Source: Nitriliruptoraceae bacterium
Lineage (GTDB): Bacteria > Actinomycetota > Nitriliruptoria > Nitriliruptorales > Nitriliruptoraceae
Direction: 5' to 3'
NCBI GenBank assembly: GCA_007117945.1
Contig: SKTN01000072.1
Coordinates: forward strand, 1-13,456
Length of the DNA: 13,456 nucleotides
Below are positions 7,043-13,365 of this stretch, piece by piece. Both the position numbers and the translations under genes were made by a program. The notes below the pieces were generated by a model that did not search any database, was not told the origin of the DNA, and saw nothing but the letters and a program-made list of their open reading frames with translations. Each line of letters starts with the position of its first letter. The stretch's first letter is position 1.

Positions 7043-7695
7043 GGGACGAACCGGTACCCGGCGCCGCGGACCGTCTCGATGCGCTGCTTTCCGAGCTTGC
7101 GGCGGAGGTACCCGACGTAGACCTCGACGACGTTGGAGCCCGGCTCGAAGTCGTAGCCCCACACGCGGTCCATCAGCTGGACCTGTGAGAGCACCTGGCC
7201 GGGGTGGCGCATGAAGGTCTCGAGCAGGGCGAACTCCCTCGCCGTGAGCTCCACGCGGCGATCGTCGACGGCCACGGCGCGACCATGCAGGTCGAGGGTG
7301 ATGCCACCGAGCTCGAGCGCCGCGGAGCTGTGCTGGTCGCGGGCTCGTAGCCGGGCGTGGACCCGGGCGAGCAGTTCGGCGAAGCTGAAGGGTTTGGTCA
7401 GGTAGTCGTCGGCGCCGGCGTTGAGGTTGCGGACGCGGTCGTCGATGGCGTCCTTGGCGGTCAGCACGATCACGGGGACGTCCGGACGCCGCTGCCGCAG
7501 CTTGGCGAGCACCTGCTCGCCGGGGAGCTGGGGTAGCTTGAGATCGAGGATCACCAGGTCGACGCCCTCGTCGCAGGCGAGTGTGAACCCGGTGGCCCCG
7601 TCGTTCGCCACGGCGACGGTGAAGCCCTCGGCCTTCAGTCCGCGCTCCACGAAGGCGGCGATCCGGGGCTCGTCCTCGACGATCAGCACGTTCAT
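7039..7695 (-). CDS. OmpR/PhoB-family response regulator
   Basis: A 218-residue regulator. The receiver domain has the acidic pair in VLIVEDEP (residues 3-10), the phospho-acceptor Asp in LVILDLKLP, Thr in VIVLTAKD and Lys in LTKPFS. The winged-helix DNA-binding domain has VELTAREFALLETF, VWGYDFEPGSNVVEVYVGYLRRKL and a closing IETVRGAGYRFVP. This is the MprA/TcrX-like arrangement common in actinobacteria. ATG 7695 gives the normal MNVLIVEDE start. A GTG six codons upstream (7713) is possible, as neither has a strong ribosome site. It is the first gene of the operon with the kinase and the small exported protein. Confidence 0.94.
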   Translation of the reverse strand: MNVLIVEDEPRIAAFVERGLKAEGFTVAVANDGATGFTLACDEGVDLVILDLKLPQLPGEQVLAKLRQRRPDVPVIVLTAKDAIDDRVRNLNAGADDYLTKPFSFAELLARVHARLRARDQHSSAALELGGITLDLHGRAVAVDDRRVELTAREFALLETFMRHPGQVLSQVQLMDRVWGYDFEPGSNVVEVYVGYLRRKLGKQRIETVRGAGYRFVP

Positions 7696-7744
7696 GGCAG
7701 CAGTGTGCCCCACGATGCGGGGTGGAGGCGCGGAGGTGAGGGAA

Positions 7745-7763
7745 CGCTCAGCTCCCGCTCAGC
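7745..7763. promoter_or_regulatory. Direct repeat with 11-bp period, candidate response-regulator operator
   Basis: CGCTCAGC-tcc-CGCTCAGC: two identical 8-bp units, start to start 11 bp. They lie 50 bases before the response-regulator start and 62 bases before the divergent kinase-fold gene. OmpR-family dimers typically bind head-to-tail half-sites one helical turn apart, so autoregulation is the simplest reading. No clear -35/-10 pair could be fixed for either direction. Confidence 0.55.
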
Positions 7764-7825
7764 AGCGCCTCATCGGTGTCGCCCACGCTGCTACCCGCCC
7801 GTGGCGGACCCTCGAGGAGGCGCCG

Positions 7826-9055
7826 ATGTCCGAGCAGACGCCACCACGCTCCACCGCCGGGCACCGGGAGCCGGTGGTGCTGTCCCCGCCGCAGGAGCGC
7901 TCGCTGCTGTCGACGGCGACCCGCGCCGCCGGGGGCCGCCTCATCTCGGCCCGGCTGCGCAGCGTCCACCACCGGCCCCAGCGCAGCCGCTCGGTGGTAC
8001 ACGAGGCCACCCTCGAGGTAGAGGGGCAGCGCAGGGAGGTGCTGCTGGTCACCCACGTCGACATGAGGAGCTTCCCCGACGGTGCATTCGTCCTGGCTGC
8101 CGACGGGGTGGCGGTCGCGGTGTGGCGCTTCCCCTTCGACCCGTACCTGCCCGGGCTGCCCTCGGCCATCTCCCCCGAACGGGTGCGCGAACTCCTGGAC
8201 CAGCTCGGTGCCGCACCGGGACCGGTGACCCTGCGGACCCGGGCGTACCGGCCCACCAGGCGCGCGGTCGTCGAGGTGCGCCTCGACGGGCCGGTCAGCG
8301 GACGGTTGCTGTACTGCAAGGTCCTACCGCCGCCCCGTGCCCGCTCGGTGGCCCGGCGTCACCGCCAGCTCGCGGCGGCGGGTCTGCCGGTGCCCCGCCT
8401 GATCGGCGTCGCTGAGGAGCAGGGGATCGTCGCGCTGGAGGCGCTCGGAGGGCCGACGATCGCCGAGGCACTGCGTGCCCGTGCACCGGTGCCGGAGCCC
8501 GACGCCCTGGTGGCGCTGTCGCAGCGCTTCGCGGGCAGCGGGGTCCGAGGGTCCCGGGACCCCAGGGCGTTCGCGGACCCCGTCCGCCACGTCGGGTTGC
8601 TGGCAGACCTCCTCCCCGCCCGCGCTGCGGAGATCGCTGTCCTTGCCGCCGAGGCCGCCGATCTCTCGGCACCCCTGGTCGGCGTCCACGGCGACCTGCA
8701 CCCGGGCCAGCTGCTCCTCGGCCCGGACGGGGCCATCACGGGCGTGCTGGACGTGGACGGGTCGGGTCGGGGCTACCTCGTCCACGACGCCGGCAACCTC
8801 ATCGCGCATCTGGAGGCCACGGGGGATCTCGATGGGTCGATCACCACCGCAGCCCACGCCTACGCCGGAGGTGTCCAGGCCGCCTACGCCGAAGTGGTCG
8901 GTGCCGACCCCTTGGCGCGGGCCACCGCCGCATCGTGGATCGGGCTGGCAACCAGCGCCCACCGGGCCCAGGAGCCGGGGTGGCGACAGCAGGTCGAGGA
9001 CCGGATCGACCGCGCGGCCCAGCTCCTGGGCCAGGTGGGCACGCGTGGTGGCTGA
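7826..9055 (+). CDS. APH-fold phosphotransferase with extra N-terminal domain
   Basis: A 409-residue protein, longer than a single APH domain (about 250-300). The C-terminal two thirds are APH-like: a likely nucleotide Lys in LLYCKVL (Lys165), a hinge region near IVALEALGGPTIAEAL, the Brenner motif VHGDLHPGQ (catalytic Asp290), then GVLDVDGSG with Asp309 and Asp311 for metal. The usual Asn after HGDxxxx is Gln295, as also recalled in maltokinase-like members. The first 150 residues are of unknown fold. ATG 7826 has GAGGAGG five bases upstream; the open frame before it overlaps the divergent regulator gene and is not used. Substrate unknown: a sugar or other small hydroxyl compound is more likely than an antibiotic. 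No transporter or sugar gene is adjacent. Confidence 0.83.
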   Translation: MSEQTPPRSTAGHREPVVLSPPQERSLLSTATRAAGGRLISARLRSVHHRPQRSRSVVHEATLEVEGQRREVLLVTHVDMRSFPDGAFVLAADGVAVAVWRFPFDPYLPGLPSAISPERVRELLDQLGAAPGPVTLRTRAYRPTRRAVVEVRLDGPVSGRLLYCKVLPPPRARSVARRHRQLAAAGLPVPRLIGVAEEQGIVALEALGGPTIAEALRARAPVPEPDALVALSQRFAGSGVRGSRDPRAFADPVRHVGLLADLLPARAAEIAVLAAEAADLSAPLVGVHGDLHPGQLLLGPDGAITGVLDVDGSGRGYLVHDAGNLIAHLEATGDLDGSITTAAHAYAGGVQAAYAEVVGADPLARATAASWIGLATSAHRAQEPGWRQQVEDRIDRAAQLLGQVGTRGG

Positions 9056-9058
9056 GCC

Positions 9059-9274
9059 TCAGCTGCTGGCGGAGCTGGGCGAGTCGACCGGCGACGGTGG
9101 GCTGGGCGGTGAGGGCGGGCTGGACCGCGACGACCAGCTGTCCGCGAGCGGGCCGAAGGGCGCAGCCGCGGCGCGATCGCTCGCCGGGAGGACGGTATCG
9201 GAGCGGGAGTCCGTGCTGCGGGGCGACGGCCGGCCCAGGCTGCCGGCCGGGGCCTGCTCTCGCCGTGCCGGCAT
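9059..9274 (-). pseudogene. Short diverged copy of the Ser/Pro tail protein (relic or small gene)
   Basis: This 71-residue frame ends SPPSPPSPPSPVDSPSSASS, like the protein of 9499-9996. It also shares STDS and a DRAAAAPFG / DRVTTTRTD position with it. ATG 9274 has GGAG six bases upstream, so expression is possible, but no hydrophobic export segment is present. The frame stays open upstream to 9502 with unlike, Arg-rich sequence crossing a terminator hairpin. The simplest reading is a duplicate that has lost its N-terminal half. If it is translated, the product would be a cytosolic disordered peptide. Confidence 0.4.
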
Positions 9275-9452
9275 GAGGGTCTCCGGTGGGTCGTCGAAGC
9301 GGGCTCCGGCGACGGGTCGATCCGTGGATGCGCAACGGCGACCCCTCGACCTGAAGGGGCGATGGCACGGTGGTGAGAGCGCTCGCCGGCATGCGCCGTC
9401 AGGGGTCCCGACGTGGCCCTGGCCGATCGACCTGGCGACCGGCGACGTGACG

Positions 9453-9481
9453 CTGCCCCGCGACCGGCGATCGCGGGGCAG
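9453..9481 (-). terminator. Terminator hairpin after the repeat-tail gene
   Basis: CTGCCCCGCGA pairs perfectly with TCGCGGGGCAG (11 bp) around a 7-base loop, 17 bases beyond the stop of the minus-strand gene at 9499. There is no T-run. The symmetric stem could also stop transcripts coming from the plus-strand kinase-fold gene. Confidence 0.65.
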
Positions 9482-9498
9482 CGGGGAGCGGGGCGGGG

Positions 9499-9996
9499 TC
9501 AACTGCTCACGGAGCTCACAGAGTCGACCGAGGACGGGCTGTCCGGCGAGTCCGGGCTGTCGGGCGACGGGGGGCTGTCGGGTGACGGGGGGCTGTCGGG
9601 TGACGGGGGTGAGGGTGGGCTGTCCGGGGACGAGGGTGAGGGTGGGCTGTCCGGGGACGAGGGGCTGTCGGGCGGGTCGGTCCGGGTGGTCGTCACGCGG
9701 TCGTTGGTCGTGGAGCGGCGGGCCTCGGCGGGGGAGTCCGTGCTGGCCGGCGAGGACGGGCTGTCCGGTGATGGCTGGCTGACGCTGTCGGTGGTAGGGG
9801 ACACCTGGCTGTCCACGCTGGCCGGGCTGTCGTCGACGGCCACCAGTTCCTCGCTGGCCACCTCGCCCGCGAGCTCGATCGCGGTCGGTTGCTCCGCGCT
9901 ACCGGAGACGGCGTTGGCGATGCCGAAGGCCCCGGCGGCCAGGGCGGCGGTGGTGGCGGCTGCGGTCACGGTGCGCCAGCGGGTCAGGTGCTGCAT
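9499..9996 (-). CDS. Exported protein with Pro-Asp-Ser repeat tail, paralog of the two-component-linked small protein
   Basis: A 165-residue product with no family I can name. It starts MQHLTRWR, then a hydrophobic segment (about 9-29) that looks like a signal peptide (possible cleavage after ANA, 27-29) or an anchor; no lipobox. Residues 37-56 are acidic. From 57 on it is Ser/Pro/Asp/Thr-rich, with PDSPPS-type repeats at 108-154 and the end SSVDSVSSVSS. ATG 9996 has GAGGAG nine bases upstream. The N-terminal layout and the end resemble the product of 5025-5429. Pro/Ser/Asp tails often act as extended, sometimes glycosylated, wall-spanning stalks; that role here is inference. The opposite strand is also open for a long stretch, but without such start signals. 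Confidence 0.75.
   Translation of the reverse strand: MQHLTRWRTVTAAATTAALAAGAFGIANAVSGSAEQPTAIELAGEVASEELVAVDDSPASVDSQVSPTTDSVSQPSPDSPSSPASTDSPAEARRSTTNDRVTTTRTDPPDSPSSPDSPPSPSSPDSPPSPPSPDSPPSPDSPPSPDSPDSPDSPSSVDSVSSVSS
9554..9661. repeat. In-frame tandem repeats: three 18-bp and two identical 27-bp units
   Basis: The units GGGCTGTCGGGTGACGGG (first copy with one C for T) run at 9554-9571, 9572-9589 and 9590-9607. They are followed by two identical 27-bp units at 9608-9634 and 9635-9661, which contain a related core. All unit lengths are multiples of three, so the reading frame survives gain or loss. On the minus strand they encode the PDSPPS-type tail. Confidence 0.88.
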
Positions 9997-10065
9997 CGGG
10001 AGCTGCTCCTCATGCGGGGGGGAACGGGGCGTCCTCCGTTGTCGAGTCCAACGGTGCCTCCCGAA

Positions 10066-10093
10066 CCTGAGGGCCGGCTGTCACCACCCTGAG
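10066..10093. promoter_or_regulatory. Two CCTGAG (CTCAGG) words 22 bp apart before the repeat-tail gene
   Basis: CCTGAG at 10066-10071 and 10088-10093 are spaced by exactly two helical turns, 70-97 bases before the start at 9996. The CTCAG core is the same as in the 11-bp repeat before the response regulator. A GAGAGCTCTC palindrome follows directly (10093-10102). Short words in GC-rich DNA can recur by chance, so the call is tentative. Confidence 0.3.
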
Positions 10094-10146
10094 AGAGCTC
10101 TCACCTCGGTGCCGCCCCTGGGACGGGTGGTCGGCAGCTCCGGCGG

Positions 10147-11103
10147 TCAGCCGCGGGGATCCAGGACCAGCTTGCCCACGGTCCGGCGTTCGCGGAGGTC
10201 GCGGTGTGCCGTCGCCGCCTCGGACAGCGGGTAGGTCCCGCCGACCACGGGCTGCAGGTGGCCCGCGAGCGTCAGCTCCAGCAGTTCGCTCATGGGGCCG
10301 GCGAGGTGCCGTGCGGGGTCGCGCATCGCGTGGGCCAGCCAGAACCCGATCACCCCCCGCGAACGGCCGATCAGCTGGCGTGGGTCCACCAGGCTCGGTG
10401 CCTGCCGCGATGCCATGCCGTAGACCACGCACCGGCCGAAGGGTGCCAGCGCGGCGATGCTCTGGTCGGTGGTCGTCCCGCCCACCATCTCCAGCACGAT
10501 GTCGACCTTGCCGCCGTTGGCCTCCTCGAGCGCACCCTTGAGGTCCTCGGTCCGGGAGTCGATCGCCACATCGGCGCCGAGCTCCGTGGCCAGCTGCCGC
10601 TTCTCCTCGGTGGAGGCGGCGGCGATGATGCGTCCCGCGCCGAAGCGGCGCGCCAGCTGGATCGCCAGGGTGCCGACACCGCCTGCCGCTGCCAGGACCA
10701 CCACGGACTCACCCGGGGCCATCCGTGCGCTGGTGCGGAGCAGGTGCCACGCGGTGGTGCCCTGGAGCACCAGCGCCAGGGCGGCTCCGTCCGACACCCC
10801 GCCGGGCACGTCGAAGGCCACCGCGGGCGCCACCGCGGCGCGCTCCGCGTAACCGCCACCCGCCAGCAGGGCCACCACCCGGCGCCCGTCGGGCAGCCGG
10901 CCCACGGCCTCGGCGCCCGGGATCATCGGCAGGGTGGCCGGGGCGAGGTAGGTGTCCTCGGCCTGGTGGGTGTCGGCGTAGTTGATCCCGGCCGCGTCGA
11001 TCTCCAGCAGCTCCATGCCGGGCGGTGGGGTGGGTTCCGGCTCGTCCTCCACCAGCCGCAGCACCTCCGGGCCACCGAACTCCGTGATCCTGATCGCACG
11101 CAC
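10147..11103 (-). CDS. Quinone-oxidoreductase-like MDR-family NAD(P)H oxidoreductase
   Basis: A 318-residue member of the medium-chain dehydrogenase/reductase superfamily, zinc-independent quinone-reductase type. It begins VRAIRITEFGGPEVL, has AAGINYADTHQ (37-47), IPGAEAVGRL (61-70), the Rossmann loop LAAAGGVGTLAIQLA (137-151), STEEKRQLATELGADVAID (164-182) and a closing GKLVLDPRG. GTG 11103 has GAGGAGG seven bases upstream. The usual zinc-site Cys/His residues are not seen. Members reduce quinones or other carbonyl/enone compounds with NADPH; the substrate cannot be told. It is related to, but clearly diverged from, the second copy at 12397-13365. The next gene on this strand is 150 bases downstream. 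Confidence 0.88.
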   Translation of the reverse strand: MRAIRITEFGGPEVLRLVEDEPEPTPPPGMELLEIDAAGINYADTHQAEDTYLAPATLPMIPGAEAVGRLPDGRRVVALLAGGGYAERAAVAPAVAFDVPGGVSDGAALALVLQGTTAWHLLRTSARMAPGESVVVLAAAGGVGTLAIQLARRFGAGRIIAAASTEEKRQLATELGADVAIDSRTEDLKGALEEANGGKVDIVLEMVGGTTTDQSIAALAPFGRCVVYGMASRQAPSLVDPRQLIGRSRGVIGFWLAHAMRDPARHLAGPMSELLELTLAGHLQPVVGGTYPLSEAATAHRDLRERRTVGKLVLDPRG

Positions 11104-11376
11104 CCTCGGGCCTCCTCGGTCGAGCTCCCCCCACGCGTCGTGGGGCTGGGGGTGGGACCGTAGGGGACGCGGTTGCGGTGGGCGCATGTGGTCGACCGGC
11201 GAGCGCGTATCGCATATCGCGGTAGGGGTGGCTGCCCTGTTCGCGCGGTGCGGCGCCCCGTAGCGTGCAGCGCAGCTGGACGGGCGGGTCCCGGTGCCAC
11301 ACGGTGGGGAGCTGGTCGCCGTCGCCGGCCCGGCCAGTGGGTGCGACGGATCGCGTCGAACAGGGGAGGCTCCCGG
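11104..11376. promoter_or_regulatory. Divergent intergenic region
   Basis: This gap separates the minus-strand oxidoreductase from the plus-strand beta-sandwich gene and should hold both promoters. Visible are a hairpin CCCCACG-CGT-CGTGGGG (11129-11145), which would sit in the oxidoreductase leader, and a less GC-rich patch near 11206-11225 with TATCGC twice, seven bases apart. No -35/-10 pair convinces me. No gene is seen inside. Confidence 0.3.
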
Positions 11377-11856
11377 GTGGGAAGCAGCGCAGGAGGGCAG
11401 GGCACCGGGGTGCCGGCCGCACCTACCCAGATCGTCGCCGTCGACGAGGCGTGGGCGCAGCCCTTCGGTCCCCTCGATCTGGTGGAGCTGGAGCTCCAGG
11501 GTGCCCGGCTGCTCCCTGGCTTCTCGCCCACGGTGGTGCGCTACGAGGCGTTCCCGGACCCTCCCTCCCGCGATCTCGCTCCGAGCGGCGGTGCCGTCCC
11601 CCCCGGTGTCCTGGTCGTCGAGGTGGCGGCTGCCCCGGCGCGGCGGGACGCACCGGTCCTGGTGGCCAGTCCCACGGGGGAGGTGGAGGAGCTCGGCCAC
11701 GGCCGGTACCGCTTCCGTGGGCGTCCCGGGCGCGACCACCACCTGACCATCACCGTCGGATCGGCCGATGGCCCCTCCCGGACGACGACGATCGCGCTGC
11801 ATCCGACCCCGCCGCGGGTCATCGACCTCACGGAGCCCGAGGTGGGCAGCTCCTGA
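11377..11856 (+). CDS. Single cadherin-like beta-sandwich domain protein
   Basis: A 159-residue protein. Its middle part reads LVELELQGARLLPGFSP then VVRYEAF (about 29-53), later beta-strand-like LVVEVAA and DHHLTITVGSADG. This follows the pattern of the cadherin-like beta-sandwich family (Leu-rich strand, L-x-P-x-F-s-P, Y), a domain usually found repeated in large surface proteins. Here it stands alone, with no signal peptide or membrane segment visible. GTG 11377 was chosen for its GGGGAGG seven bases upstream. The frame is open back to 11173, but that part is Arg-rich. A second GTG at residue 12 is possible. It is convergent with the YbaK-like gene, 16 bases between stops. The domain call is by pattern only. 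Confidence 0.62.
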   Translation: MGSSAGGQGTGVPAAPTQIVAVDEAWAQPFGPLDLVELELQGARLLPGFSPTVVRYEAFPDPPSRDLAPSGGAVPPGVLVVEVAAAPARRDAPVLVASPTGEVEELGHGRYRFRGRPGRDHHLTITVGSADGPSRTTTIALHPTPPRVIDLTEPEVGSS

Positions 11857-11872
11857 GGCCGGCGACCGTGCG

Positions 11873-12400
11873 CTACCCGGTCAGCGACACCACCTCGGCG
11901 TCGACGGCAGCCAGCAGCGCGTCGGCGTCGACCCGGAGCGAGACCCCGTGTGCGCCTGCGCCGACGGTGACCGTGCCGGCGCCGCGGATGGAGGCGTCGG
12001 CGAGCACGGGCCAGTCGCCCTCAGCGCCGAAGGGGGTGATGGTGCCGCGCTCGTAGCCCGTGGCGGCCCGTGCCTCCTCGGCGTCGGGCAGCGAGATGCG
12101 GGAGACACCGAGGTGGGCCCGCAGCTTCGGCCAGGCCAGCTGCGCCGGCCCCGGCAGGAGCACCAGGGCGTAGGCGCCATCGCTCAGGCGCACCACCAGG
12201 GTCTTCAGCAGGCGCTGCGGGGGGATGCCGTAGCGCTCGGCCGCCTCCTCGAGGCTGCGGGGCCGCTCGATGCGCCGCACCTCCAGGTCGAGTCCCGCCG
12301 CTCGCGCCGCGCGGATGGCGGGGGTGTCGATGGGCGTGTCCGTCCCGGTGGCGTCGTCCCCCGGCGTCGCCTGCTCGTCACCGTCGGCGGCGCCGCTCAC
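11873..12400 (-). CDS. YbaK/EbsC-family aminoacyl-tRNA deacylase
   Basis: A 175-residue protein with the family's conserved Lys in LLKTLVV (Lys66), ALVLLPGPAQLAWPKL (78-93), and TGYERGTITPFG (114-125), the pattern of the YbaK/ProX/INS editing fold. Known for the family: trans-editing of mischarged tRNA, such as Cys-tRNA(Pro) for YbaK. Which mischarged tRNA this one acts on cannot be told. GTG 12400 overlaps the stop of the upstream oxidoreductase as GTGA, so the two are translationally coupled. The first 25 residues are an acidic, Thr-rich, probably disordered extension. A longer frame back to 12544 lies inside the oxidoreductase gene and has no start signal. Confidence 0.88.
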   Translation of the reverse strand: MSGAADGDEQATPGDDATGTDTPIDTPAIRAARAAGLDLEVRRIERPRSLEEAAERYGIPPQRLLKTLVVRLSDGAYALVLLPGPAQLAWPKLRAHLGVSRISLPDAEEARAATGYERGTITPFGAEGDWPVLADASIRGAGTVTVGAGAHGVSLRVDADALLAAVDAEVVSLTG

Positions 12401-13365
12401 GGCACCACCAGCAGCTTGCCCGTGGTCGCGCCGGAGGCGAGATCGGTCTGGGCGCGGCCCGCCTCGGCGAGGGGGTAGCGCTCGTGCACGGCCAGTTCGA
12501 GGGCCCCGGTGCGGACCAGCTCCAGGACGCTGGAGGCACGCCACTCGAGCTCGTCGGCGGAGGCGACGTGGTGGAACAGCGAGGGGCGGGTCAGGTACAG
12601 GGAGCCGTGGGCGTTGAGCACCTGCAGGTCGATGGGGGGGACCGGGCCGGAGGACGCGCCGTAGACCACCAGCAGCCCACGCGGGCGCAGGCTGCGCAGG
12701 GAGTCCTCGAAGGTCGCGGCACCCACGGAGTCGTAGACCACGTCCACGCCCTCGCCGCCCGTCAGCTCCCGCACCGAGGCCGGTACGTCCACGTCCCGGT
12801 AGAGCAGCACCTCGTCGGCACCGAGGGCCCGGACCAGCTCCGCCTTCTCCGGCGTCGAGGTGGCGGCCAGCACCCGGGCGCCGCGACGCACGGCGAGCTG
12901 GACCAGCAGCCGCCCGACGCCGCCGGCCGCGGCGTAGGCGAGCACGGTCTCACCCTCACGCAGGCTCGCGGTGGAGTGGGTCAGGAAGTGGGCGGTCATG
13001 CCCTGCAGCAGGAGCGCCGCAGCCTGCTCGGCCGTCACCCCCGAGGGGACGCGCACGCACCGGTCGGCCGGCACGCACAGGTGCGTGGCGTAGGAGCCGC
13101 GGGTGCCGGCCCAGGCCACGATCTCGCCCACCTGACGGTTCGTCACCCCGGGCCCGACGGCCAGCACCTCGCCCGCACCCTCGAGGCCGATGCCACCGGG
13201 GAGGTCGATGTCGTAGGCGCCCGTGCGCTGGTAGATGTCGATGAAGTTCACCCCGGCGGCCGCCACCGCGACCAGCACCTCACCGGGGCCGGGCTCCGGG
13301 TCGGGGAGCTCCACGAGGTCGAGCACCTCCGGGCCGCCGTGCTGCTCGAGTCGGATCGCCTGCAT
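12397..13365 (-). CDS. NADPH:quinone oxidoreductase, QorA type
   Basis: A 322-residue quinone reductase of the zeta-crystallin/QorA branch of the MDR superfamily: MQAIRLEQHGGPEVL at the start, AAAGVNFIDIYQRTGAY (35-51), LQGMTAHFLTHST (120-132), YAAAGGVGRLLVQLA (144-158) for NADPH, and ATSTPEKAELVRALGADEV (168-186). It presumably reduces quinones by one electron, or related enones, with NADPH in the cytosol. ATG 13365 has GGAGGA six bases upstream; a frame extending to 13407 adds 14 unlike residues. The QorA signature is stronger here than in the gene at 10147-11103. It is the first gene of a two-gene unit with the YbaK-like gene. The 91 bases upstream to the window end show no clear promoter. 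Confidence 0.93.
   Translation of the reverse strand: MQAIRLEQHGGPEVLDLVELPDPEPGPGEVLVAVAAAGVNFIDIYQRTGAYDIDLPGGIGLEGAGEVLAVGPGVTNRQVGEIVAWAGTRGSYATHLCVPADRCVRVPSGVTAEQAAALLLQGMTAHFLTHSTASLREGETVLAYAAAGGVGRLLVQLAVRRGARVLAATSTPEKAELVRALGADEVLLYRDVDVPASVRELTGGEGVDVVYDSVGAATFEDSLRSLRPRGLLVVYGASSGPVPPIDLQVLNAHGSLYLTRPSLFHHVASADELEWRASSVLELVRTGALELAVHERYPLAEAGRAQTDLASGATTGKLLVVP

Larger units (their letters stand above)
9056..9498. other. Convergent gap: diverged copy of the repeat-tail gene's 3' end, then a terminator
   Basis: Bases 9059-9090 match 9499-9530 at 25 of 32 positions without gaps, and the two TGA stops (minus strand) align. A second shared word, GGGAGTCCGTGCTG, is at 9205-9218 and 9732-9745. 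Bases 9275-9452 show no signal peptide, ribosome site with a coding run, or repeat that I can support. The hairpin at 9453-9481 is listed separately. Confidence 0.6.

Noticed and set aside
7421..7825. N-terminal extension of the APH-fold protein
   Set aside because: It runs antisense through the response-regulator gene, and ATG 7826 has an excellent GAGGAGG site.
9051..9063. GCTGAG-C-CTCAGC palindrome, resembling the CTCAG operator words
   Set aside because: It overlaps the stop codons of two convergent coding frames, is inverted rather than direct, and has no promoter nearby. It is probably chance.
9554..9661. Tandem repeats considered as a CRISPR array
   Set aside because: Units are contiguous with no unique spacers, keep the reading frame and code for a Pro-Asp-Ser tail.
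9413..10234. Long plus-strand frame opposite the repeat-tail gene, with Gly-Leu-Ser-Gly-Asp repeats
   Set aside because: It lacks a ribosome site and an export signal. The minus strand has an AGGAG site, a signal-peptide-like start and a terminator just after its stop. The plus-strand frame is the antisense image of the repeats.
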